Of a stretch of DNA of 64,000 nt, positions 46,632 through 53,301 are shown in pieces. The notes beneath the pieces are model-generated. The model did not search any database, was not told the origin of the DNA, and worked only from the letters and a program-made list of their open reading frames with translations. Numbering within the stretch: the first letter of the stretch is position 1; every line of letters begins with the position of its first letter. The translations under genes were made by a program, and so were the position numbers. The stretch lies in assembly GCF_965227505.1 (NCBI RefSeq), contig NZ_OZ245757.1:4402001-4466000 (forward strand), written 5' to 3'. The stretch is from Pelagibius sp965227505. Lineage in GTDB: Bacteria; Pseudomonadota; Alphaproteobacteria; Kiloniellales; Kiloniellaceae.

Positions 46632-47492
46632 TCACAGCGCGTCGACGGGGATTTTCAGGTAGCGCAGGCCGTTGTCCTCGGCCGGCGGCATGTCGCCGGC
46701 GCGCATGTTCACCTGCACCGACGGCAGGATCAGCACCGGCATGTCGAGTTGCTTGTCGCGGGCGCTGCGCATCTCAACGAAGGCGTCCTCGGAGATGCCG
46801 TCGCGGACATGGATGTTCTCGGCCCGCTCCGCGCCCACGGTGGTCTCCCAGCGGTAGCCGCGGCCGTTGGGCGCGTAGTCGTGGCACATGAAAAGGCGCG
46901 TTTCTGCCGGCAGGTCGAGGATCTTGCGGATCGAGCGGAAAAGCGTCCTTGCGTCACCGCCGGGAAAATCACAGCGCGCGGTGCCGAAATCGGGCATGAA
47001 AAGCGTGTCGCCGACAAAGGCGGCATCGCCGATCACATAGGTCACGCAGGCGGGCGTGTGGCCGGGCGTGTGGATGACGCTCACCCGCAGGTTTCCGATG
47101 GAGAGGCTGTCGCCGTCCTCCAGCAGGCGATCGAACTGGCGGCCGTCGGCGGAGAAACCTTCTTCCGTGTTGAACAGCTTCTTGAAGACCTGCTGGACCT
47201 GGTCGATGCGCGCGCCGATGGCGACCTTGCCACCCAGCTTTTCCTTCAGGTAGGGCGCCGCGGTCAGGTGGTCGGCATGGACGTGGGTTTCCAGAATCCA
47301 GTCGACGGTCAGTCCCTGCTGTTTCACGAAATCGATCACCTCGTCGGCGCAGGCGGTCGCTGTACGGCCCGACTTGGGGTCGTAGTCCTTCACCGAATCG
47401 ATGATGGCCGCCGCCTTGGTTTCCGGGTCCCAGACTACGTGGGTTGCGGTGAAGGTGGCTTCATCGAAGAAGGTTCTCACTTCCGGGTGCAT
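46632..47492 (-). CDS. MBL-fold persulfide dioxygenase-like hydrolase
   Basis: A 286-residue metallo-beta-lactamase-fold protein of the ETHE1/persulfide dioxygenase-BLH group. The metal motif is LETHVHADHLTAAPYL, with further ligands in VIHTPGHTPACVTY, GDTLFMPDFGTARCDF and FMCHDYAP. In known pathways it oxidises glutathione persulfide made from sulfide to sulfite. It sits between the DUF2892 protein and the sulfide:quinone reductase fusion, as in other sulfide operons. There is no signal peptide. Confidence 0.92.
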   Translation of the reverse strand: MHPEVRTFFDEATFTATHVVWDPETKAAAIIDSVKDYDPKSGRTATACADEVIDFVKQQGLTVDWILETHVHADHLTAAPYLKEKLGGKVAIGARIDQVQQVFKKLFNTEEGFSADGRQFDRLLEDGDSLSIGNLRVSVIHTPGHTPACVTYVIGDAAFVGDTLFMPDFGTARCDFPGGDARTLFRSIRKILDLPAETRLFMCHDYAPNGRGYRWETTVGAERAENIHVRDGISEDAFVEMRSARDKQLDMPVLILPSVQVNMRAGDMPPAEDNGLRYLKIPVDAL

Positions 47493-47523
47493 GGCATTTC
47501 CTCAGTCTGTTGTTCTTTTGCGG

Positions 47524-47571
47524 GCCGGTGTTTTTGGCGGCCGGTGTTTTTGGCGGTCGGGGTTTTTGGCC
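47524..47571 (+). repeat. 16-bp tandem repeat, two perfect copies and one degenerate
   Basis: GCCGGTGTTTTTGGCG occurs twice without a gap (47524-47555) and is followed by a third copy with changes (47556-47571), in the spacer between the DUF2892 and MBL-fold genes of the sulfide operon. Confidence 0.85.
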
Positions 47572-47601
47572 GGCCGGGCCCTGACCTCAGGCCTCCGGAG
47601 C

Positions 47602-47802
47602 TCAGGCCTTGCGCCGGTTTCCTGCCAGCGTGCAGAGGCCGAGCAGACGGTAGGCCGGGCAAAAACCGACGAAGGCCGTGGCGAGCGGCACCAGGCCGAC
47701 GAGGCCCCAGAGTGTCTGCGGGCCGATGAAGACCAGCGCCAGCAGGACAATGCCGATGCCGGCGCGCAAAATGCGGTCGAGAGTTCCAACGTTGCGGGTC
47801 AC
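47602..47802 (-). CDS. DUF2892 / YgaP-like small membrane protein
   Basis: A 66-residue protein resembling the membrane part of the rhodanese YgaP: NVGTLDRILRAGIGIVLLAL and a second segment ending VGFCPAYRLLGLCTL. Such proteins lie next to persulfide-handling enzymes, and the two cysteines could take part. The start is GTG at 47802, with AGGAG eight bases upstream. It is the first gene of the sulfide operon, downstream of a Crp/Fnr regulator and a palindrome. Confidence 0.85.
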   Translation of the reverse strand: MTRNVGTLDRILRAGIGIVLLALVFIGPQTLWGLVGLVPLATAFVGFCPAYRLLGLCTLAGNRRKA

Positions 47803-47857
47803 TGCTTCGCTCCTTTGTGCGAGGGGCCAGATGGCGTCAGCACAGGAAGCTAGGGCG

Positions 47858-47887
47858 CTAAATCCGCGGCGTCTGTGATTTAGTCAC
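47858..47887 (-). promoter_or_regulatory. Palindromes in front of the sulfide operon
   Basis: GTGATTTAGTCAC (47875-47887) is an inverted repeat GTGA-N5-TCAC, one base shorter than the classic Crp spacing. It overlaps an inverted pair CTAAATC (47858-47864) and GATTTAG (47877-47883). Both lie 55-85 bases before the first gene of the operon. An operator for the neighbouring Crp/Fnr protein is inferred from position and half-sites. Confidence 0.45.
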
Positions 47888-47965
47888 GCAGAGCATATGG
47901 CCATGCGGGGCGGGCCGGGGGCATTGTGCCAGATCAACCATCGGAACAGGCCGGCGGCGTCGCGG

Positions 47966-48628
47966 CTACTCCGCCTCGGCCAGCCGAGCCAGGGCCGGAG
48001 GATCGCTGAGACCGATCTGGCCGCGGGTCAGCGTCAGCCAACCGCGGCGCTGGAACTCCTTCAGGTGGCGGCTGACCACCTCGCGGGCAGTGCCGAGTTC
48101 CACCGCCAGGTCCTGATGGGTTGCCGCGAGGGAACCGTCGCTGTCCGCCCTTTCCAGCAGCTTCTGCGCCAGGCGCTTGTCGATCCGCTCGAAGGCGACT
48201 TCTTCGACGACCTGCAGCAGGTCTGTGATTCGACTGGAATAGTCGGAAAACACGAAGCGGCGGAACTGCGCCGAGCGCGCCATCATGTCGTCGAAGGCCG
48301 AACGCGGCAGGGCAACGGCCTCGACCGCTGTCTCGGTGATACCTTCGGCATTATAGGTGTCCTGCGACAGCAGACAGGCCGTTGTCATAATGCAGCTTTC
48401 GCCACCGCCGATGCGGTAAAGCACGATCTCTCGCCCGCCGGCGGAGACCTGCTGCACCCGCACGGTCCCCTCCAGGAGCAGCATGAAGCTCTGCGCCGGC
48501 TGGCCGGGGGCGAAAATCGTCGTCTGCGGCGGCAGGCTGACCGCCTGTGCGCTCTTGGCCAGCATCTGCTGTTCGTCAGGCGGCAGCGTCGCCAAGTCCG
48601 GAAACTGCTGGATCCAGTCGCCTGGCAT
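47966..48628 (-). CDS. Crp/Fnr-family transcriptional regulator
   Basis: A 220-residue regulator: cyclic-nucleotide-binding-like beta-roll (about 20-120), a dimer helix (about 120-150) and an HTH with recognition region LGTAREVVSRHLKEF. It has no FNR-type iron-sulfur cysteine cluster. Its only two cysteines are Cys79 and Cys85 in GESCIMTTACLL, inside the sensor domain. The start is placed at ATG 48628 (MPGDWIQQFPDL); an ATG 45 bases upstream is an alternative. It lies directly upstream of, and parallel with, the sulfide operon, with 163 bases and a palindrome between them, so it is the likely operon regulator. Confidence 0.87.
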   Translation of the reverse strand: MPGDWIQQFPDLATLPPDEQQMLAKSAQAVSLPPQTTIFAPGQPAQSFMLLLEGTVRVQQVSAGGREIVLYRIGGGESCIMTTACLLSQDTYNAEGITETAVEAVALPRSAFDDMMARSAQFRRFVFSDYSSRITDLLQVVEEVAFERIDKRLAQKLLERADSDGSLAATHQDLAVELGTAREVVSRHLKEFQRRGWLTLTRGQIGLSDPPALARLAEAE

Positions 48629-48838
48629 CGTGGGAGTCGTTCCTGGGCTTGTTCTCTGTTGTGCCGCGACCATACCCGCAGTCACGGTCAGCGTCCAATG
48701 GTGCCGCGTCCGGCGGCACCGTCGGCAAGGGCGCGGGCGGATCGTGAATTTCCTTCATCCGCAGGTGTGTCTTACTCGTTTGCGGATATCAGCCGTTCTG
48801 GCCCAGATTGGCGCGTCACGGAACGAAGGAGCCCAGCG

Positions 48839-49630
48839 ATGTCCGAACCCGTCCTTTGCGAGATTGCCGATGGCGTAGCGACCCTCCATTTGAACCGTCC
48901 GAAAAAGCTCAACGCCATCAGCTACGCCATGGCGGATGCGATGCTTCAGTGGCTTGACCGGCTGGAAACCGACGCTGCGGTCGGGGCGATCGTTCTGACC
49001 GGCGCCGGCGACCGCGCCTTTTCCGCCGGTGCGGACATTCACGAGTTCTCCGAAACCGTACAGCGGGATGGCGCGGCTGCGCTGCGGGACTTCGTGCGCC
49101 GCGGTCAGACCCTGACGGCGCGTCTGGAGGCTTACACCAAGCCCGTGATCGCCGCGGTGAACGGACTGGCCTACGGCGGCGGCTGCGAAATCACCGAGGC
49201 CGTGCATCTGGCCGTCGCCAGCGAGACCGCGCGCTTTGCCAAGCCCGAGATCAGGCTGGGCATGCCGCCCACCTTCGGTGGCACGCAGCGCCTGCCGCGT
49301 CTGGCCGGGCGCAAACGCGCCCTGGAACTGCTGCTGACGGGCGAAAGCTTCTCGGCTGAACGCGCCCTGGAAATGGGCCTGGTCAATGCAGTCGTTCCGG
49401 CCGCGGAGGTCCTGCCGGCGGCGCAGGCGCTGGCCGGGCGCATCCTGGTCTATTCGCCGCTGGCCACCGCCAGCATCATTACGGCGGTCACCCGCGGTCT
49501 CAACATGGGCATTGCCGAAGGCCTTCTGGCGGAGAGCGAGCAGTTCGCCCGGCTGCTGCCCAGCCATGATCTTCCCGAGGGGTTGACCGCCTGGATCGAG
49601 CGGCGCCCGGCCGTCTATACCGGTTCCTGA
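48839..49630 (+). CDS. Enoyl-CoA hydratase/isomerase-family protein
   Basis: A 263-residue crotonase-fold enzyme acting on a CoA thioester. Key blocks are LNRPKKLNAISYAMADAM, the oxyanion region DRAFSAGADIHEFSE, and NGLAYGGGCEITEAVHLAVA with the catalytic glutamate positions, then PEIRLGMPPTFGGTQRLPRL. Chain hydration or a related reaction is likely; the acyl group is not readable. GGAGC precedes the ATG at 48839. Its end overlaps the end of the convergent LysR-type gene by 16 bases. Confidence 0.9.
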   Translation: MSEPVLCEIADGVATLHLNRPKKLNAISYAMADAMLQWLDRLETDAAVGAIVLTGAGDRAFSAGADIHEFSETVQRDGAAALRDFVRRGQTLTARLEAYTKPVIAAVNGLAYGGGCEITEAVHLAVASETARFAKPEIRLGMPPTFGGTQRLPRLAGRKRALELLLTGESFSAERALEMGLVNAVVPAAEVLPAAQALAGRILVYSPLATASIITAVTRGLNMGIAEGLLAESEQFARLLPSHDLPEGLTAWIERRPAVYTGS

Positions 49631-50532
49631 GTCGCCGCGGCGCCGGGCTGCGCGTCGAGCGTTTTGCGAAGCCAGTCGCGGAAGATGCTGAGTTCCGGCC
49701 GCGCCATCGCGCCGGGTGCGGCCAGCAGCCAGTAACCCGTGCGTGCCGGGTGCGGCGGACCCAGGACGGCAACCAGGCGTCCGGCCGCGAGGTCCGGGTC
49801 GATCAGCGGGCGGCGGCCGATGGCCAGACCCATGCCTTCCGCCGCCGCATCCAGGGCCATGCCGATGTTGTCGAAGCGGGGCCCCGTTTCCAGGTCAAAC
49901 GCGTCCTCCCCGACCCCGGCGAGCGCGGCCCAGGCCGTCCAGTCCTCTGCGACGCTGCTGACCTGCAACAAGGTCTGGTCTCTGAGATCGTCGGCTGTGC
50001 GGATGGCCGGGGCGAGAGCGGGCGCGCAGACGGGAACCAGTTCCTCCACCGCCAGGCAGGTCACGTCGAGCTCCGGCCAGTCGCCGAACCCCATGCGGAT
50101 CGCCAGGTCTATGCCGTCGCGGGGAAAGGCGATCTGGCGCTGGGTGCTGTCCAGGGTGACGGCAATTCCGGGATGGCGGGCCTGGAAGTCCGGCAGATGA
50201 TGTGCAAGCCAGCGGGCGCCGAAGGTGGGCGCGACACTGATGGAGAGCGCACCGCCACCGCCACGCTTCTGTACGGCATCGCTCGCGGCGGCAAGCCGGT
50301 CGAGCGCGCCCTGCACCTCGGGCAGATAGGCTTTACCCGCATCCGTCAGGACCAGCGTCCGCTGCGTGCGATCGAAGAGGGGCGCGCCCAGCCAGTCCTC
50401 CAGAACCCTGATGCCGTGGCTGACGGCGCTGGGCGTGATCGCCAGTTCCTCGGCCGCCTGCTTGAAGCTCAGGTGCCGGGCGGCAGCCTCGAAGAGGCGC
50501 AGGCTTTTCAGGGGTGGCAATCGATAAGGCAT
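49615..50532 (-). CDS. LysR-family regulator (GcvA-like)
   Basis: A 305-residue regulator. The N-terminal HTH is in LKSLRLFEAAARHLSFKQAA and ITPSAVSHGIRVLEDWLG; the rest is a periplasmic-binding-like effector domain. The start MPYRLPPLKSLRLFEAAARH matches the GcvA/TrpI-like subgroup. It is not divergent from an obvious target: the enoyl-CoA hydratase gene is convergent and overlaps its 3' end by 16 bases, and the AstE-like gene lies upstream on the same strand. The target is unknown. Confidence 0.9.
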   Translation of the reverse strand: MPYRLPPLKSLRLFEAAARHLSFKQAAEELAITPSAVSHGIRVLEDWLGAPLFDRTQRTLVLTDAGKAYLPEVQGALDRLAAASDAVQKRGGGGALSISVAPTFGARWLAHHLPDFQARHPGIAVTLDSTQRQIAFPRDGIDLAIRMGFGDWPELDVTCLAVEELVPVCAPALAPAIRTADDLRDQTLLQVSSVAEDWTAWAALAGVGEDAFDLETGPRFDNIGMALDAAAEGMGLAIGRRPLIDPDLAAGRLVAVLGPPHPARTGYWLLAAPGAMARPELSIFRDWLRKTLDAQPGAAATQEPV

Positions 50533-50600
50533 GTCCGCCCTCTATCGTGGCGCGGCAGGCAGTCGGGGGGCAAGGCGCAGGCCCCCCTTGCCGCCGGCCC

Positions 50601-51659
50601 TCAGATGATCTCGTCTTCGTCGAACAGCGGATCTTCCTGCAGTTCCGCCTCGATGCGTCCCACGGCGGCCTCGACGCTGCGGGCGCGGCGGTGGCGGGCG
50701 ATGTGGGCCAGCCCGTCGCCGCGGTTGACCACCGGCAGGTTGGTCCGTCCGATCAACAGGCCCGCGTCGCGGGCCCGCAGTTCGGTTTCCATCTCGCCGA
50801 AGGGATCGGAGATGATGCCGATCAGATCCCCCTCGGCGACGCTGTCGCCGATGGTCTTGAAGCTGCGCAGAACCCCGCCCTCCGGCGCGCGCAGCCAATA
50901 GCTCGATTCCGATATCATGGGCGCCACCTTTGCGTCGCGCACGCTGCGTGCTGGCACCATCGAAAGGTGTTTCATCACCCGCAGGATACCGGTCACGCCG
51001 ACGCGGATGGCGAACTCGTCGAAGCGCAGGCCCTCGCCGGCCTCGAACAGCATGACGTCGGTGCCCACCTCCGCCGCGGCCTGGCGCAGGGAGCCGTCGC
51101 GCAGCGGTGCCTCCAGCACCACCGGCGGGCCGAAGACCGTGGCCAGTTCCTCCATGGTCTTCTGCTGGGGCGATATGCGGATCTGCGGCAGGTTCACGCG
51201 GTGGATGGTTGCAGAGTGGATATCGATGCCCAGATCCGCCGGGGCGACGATCTCGGTCAGGAAGAGATCGGCCAACTGCCCGGCGAGCGAGCCCCTGGCC
51301 GAGCCGGGGAAGGAGCGGTTGAGGTCGCGGCGGTCCGGCAGGTAGCGCGAGTGACTGAGGAACCCAAAGGCATTGACGATGGGGACTGCCAGGAGTGTGC
51401 CCCTCAGCTTGGCCAGGACCGGCAGGGCCAGGAGCCGACGGATGATCTCCACGCCGATGATCTCGTCGCCGTGAATGGCAGCGGAGACAAAGAGGGTCGG
51501 GCCCGGGCGCGCGCCATGGACCACGTGGACCGGCAGCGCCATGGGCGTATGGTTGGACAAAACCGAAAGGGGCAGGCCGATGGTCTGCCGCCCGCCGGGG
51601 GCCACCGCAACCCCTCCGATCTTGAAGGGCTGCCGCCGGGCCGTGGTTTTGGGGGTCAT
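50601..51659 (-). CDS. Succinylglutamate desuccinylase/aspartoacylase-family (M14-like) hydrolase
   Basis: A 352-residue zinc hydrolase. Metal ligands are His and Glu of SAAIHGDEIIGVEIIRRLLA and the later His of IDIHSATIHRVNL, the pattern of AstE/AspA, a branch of the carboxypeptidase A (M14) fold. The start is ATG 51659, four bases after the rimK stop; its ribosome-binding site (GAGG) lies within rimK. Relatives hydrolyse N-acyl amino acids. Location in one operon with RimK and a RimB-like protease suggests a glutamate-containing substrate (inference). Confidence 0.87.
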   Translation of the reverse strand: MTPKTTARRQPFKIGGVAVAPGGRQTIGLPLSVLSNHTPMALPVHVVHGARPGPTLFVSAAIHGDEIIGVEIIRRLLALPVLAKLRGTLLAVPIVNAFGFLSHSRYLPDRRDLNRSFPGSARGSLAGQLADLFLTEIVAPADLGIDIHSATIHRVNLPQIRISPQQKTMEELATVFGPPVVLEAPLRDGSLRQAAAEVGTDVMLFEAGEGLRFDEFAIRVGVTGILRVMKHLSMVPARSVRDAKVAPMISESSYWLRAPEGGVLRSFKTIGDSVAEGDLIGIISDPFGEMETELRARDAGLLIGRTNLPVVNRGDGLAHIARHRRARSVEAAVGRIEAELQEDPLFDEDEII

Positions 51660-51663
51660 GGAA

Positions 51664-52569
51664 CTAGCCTCGACCCCTGGTCTTGGTCTTGCCGGGGCGG
51701 GCATTCTTTTCCAGGAACTGGACCATCAGGTCGGCCACGTCGACCCCGGTGGCCTTTTCGACGCCCTCCAGCCCGGGCGAGGAGTTCACCTCCATCACCA
51801 CCGCGCCGTGGTTGGAGCGCAGCATGTCGACGCCGCAGACGTTGAGGCCCATGGCCTTGGCGGCGCGCACGGCCGTGGAGCGTTCCTCGGCGGTGATCTT
51901 GATGCGCGTCGCCTCGCCGCCGCGGTGCAGGTTGGAGCGGAAGTCGTCGGCGGCGCCCTTGCGCTGCATGGCGGCGACCACCTTGCCGCCAACCACGAAG
52001 GCCCGGATATCGGTGCCGCCGGCTTCCTTGATGAACTCCTGCACCAGGATGTTCACGTTGGCGCCACGGAAGGCCTCGACCACCGACTTGGCGGAGTTCT
52101 TGGTATCCGCCAGGACGACGCCGATGCCCTGGGTGCCCTCGAGAAGCTTGATCACCACCGGCGCGCCGCCGGCGATCTTGATCACCTCCTCCGTGACCTT
52201 GGGGTCGTGGGCGAAGGCGGTGACCGGCAGGCCGATGCCGTCGCGGGCCAGAAGCTGCATGGAGCGCAGCTTGTCGCGCGAGCGGCCGATGGCCACCGAC
52301 TCGTTCAGGGGAAAGACCCCCATCATCTCGAACTGCCGGAGCACGGCGAGACCGTAATAGGTGATCGAGGCGCCGATGCGCGGGATGACCGCGTCATAGC
52401 CGGCCAGCTTTTCGCCGTTGTAGATCACCATCGGACGGTGCGAGGTGATGTTCATGTAGCAGCGCAGGGTGTTGGCGATGTCGAGTTCGTGCCCTCTGGC
52501 CTCGGCAGCCGCCACAAGCCGCCGGTGGGAATAGAGGTTCGGATTGCGGGCCAGCATGAGAATCTTCAT
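51664..52569 (-). CDS. rimK: RimK-type ATP-grasp L-glutamate ligase
   Basis: Adds glutamate residues to the C-terminus of ribosomal protein S6 in Escherichia coli and Pseudomonas. The 301-residue protein has the RimK N-terminus MKILMLARNPNLYSHRRLV, ATP-grasp blocks VVIKLLEGTQGIGVVLADT and VQEFIKEAGGTDIRAFVV, and the metal-site end VVMEVNSSPGLEGVEKATG. It is the middle gene of a three-gene operon: the RimB-like protease lies 75 bases upstream and the AstE-like hydrolase starts four bases downstream. Confidence 0.94.
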   Translation of the reverse strand: MKILMLARNPNLYSHRRLVAAAEARGHELDIANTLRCYMNITSHRPMVIYNGEKLAGYDAVIPRIGASITYYGLAVLRQFEMMGVFPLNESVAIGRSRDKLRSMQLLARDGIGLPVTAFAHDPKVTEEVIKIAGGAPVVIKLLEGTQGIGVVLADTKNSAKSVVEAFRGANVNILVQEFIKEAGGTDIRAFVVGGKVVAAMQRKGAADDFRSNLHRGGEATRIKITAEERSTAVRAAKAMGLNVCGVDMLRSNHGAVVMEVNSSPGLEGVEKATGVDVADLMVQFLEKNARPGKTKTRGRG

Positions 52570-52644
52570 CGCGAGCGTCCTGGCTTCGGCCTTGGCGGGC
52601 CTAGGGGGGTGGGGGCTGGGTAAAGGGGGGCCGTTCTCTCCACG

Positions 52645-53193
52645 CTAGCGGCCCTGTCTTGGGCTCAAGAGGAACGAGCGCGAGGGATGTACCAGAAAGC
52701 GCCCGGCGCGCAAGGCGGTTCTTCCGAACAGCATCTCGAACCCCATTTCGGCCCGGTTGGTGAGGGTCAGTTCAATCTCGAAGTGCTTCTCGCCCAGCAC
52801 CACCGGCGTGACGATGACATAACGGTCCTGGGCGTGGCCGCTGGAGCTTTTCACCGGGCGATGATCGCGCACCGGGGCGCGGCATTGCACCCGGGCGCGG
52901 TCACGGGCGCCGCCGCTGTGGGGGGCGACCTCGAAGGCGACCCAGAGCGCGCCGCCGCTGTCGAAAGGGGCGATGTTCATGGCGTGCAGGGCCGAGGTGC
53001 GCGCGCCGGTGTCGGTCTTTGCCTTGATGCGCTCGATCCCAAGCGCCGGGAGCGACAGCCACTCGCGCCAGCCGATCAGGGCCTGCTTCTCGCTCAGGCT
53101 GGTGACTTCAGCCTTGATTCCCCGGCGCTTCGGCTTCTTCGCAGCGGACTTCGCCCCGGACTTTATGCGGGCCGTTTTGGGCTTCTTTGCCAC
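52645..53193 (-). CDS. Retropepsin-like RimB-type protein (ATP-dependent zinc protease family)
   Basis: A 182-residue protein with an aspartic-protease-like motif IKAKTDTGARTSALHAMNI and the fold-completing LTNRAEMGFEMLFGRTALRA. The group is described as RimB, a partner of RimK in Pseudomonas. The first 50 residues are lysine-rich and basic, perhaps for ribosome or RNA contact. The start is GTG at 53193 with GGGGGG close upstream (spacing about four). It is the first gene of the RimB-RimK-AstE-like operon, downstream of the RND pump operon. Confidence 0.85.
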   Translation of the reverse strand: MAKKPKTARIKSGAKSAAKKPKRRGIKAEVTSLSEKQALIGWREWLSLPALGIERIKAKTDTGARTSALHAMNIAPFDSGGALWVAFEVAPHSGGARDRARVQCRAPVRDHRPVKSSSGHAQDRYVIVTPVVLGEKHFEIELTLTNRAEMGFEMLFGRTALRAGRFLVHPSRSFLLSPRQGR

Positions 53194-53281
53194 TGATCCC
53201 CCCAGTGAATTTCTCCGTCGATGCTGACGGACCTTACGGGTGGGATCAAGCAACTATCCGCAGGCGTCCCCCGGCCGAGGG

Positions 53282-53297
53282 GCCGGAGGTCTCCGGC
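53282..53297 (-). terminator. Hairpin after the RND operon
   Basis: GCCGGAGGTCTCCGGC can form a tight six-pair stem with a four-base loop five bases after the RND permease stop; a second GC palindrome adjoins it. There is no T-run, so termination here is only plausible. Confidence 0.35.
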
Positions 53298-53301
53298 AGG
53301 T

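Noticed and set aside
45144..47729. An 861-codon open frame on the plus strand
   Set aside because: It is antisense to the sulfide-oxidation genes, whose motifs are complete; the frame is a base-composition effect.
49615..49630. The 16-base overlap of the enoyl-CoA hydratase and LysR genes as a regulatory antisense device
   Set aside because: Short tail-to-tail overlaps are common in compact genomes and nothing else supports regulation.
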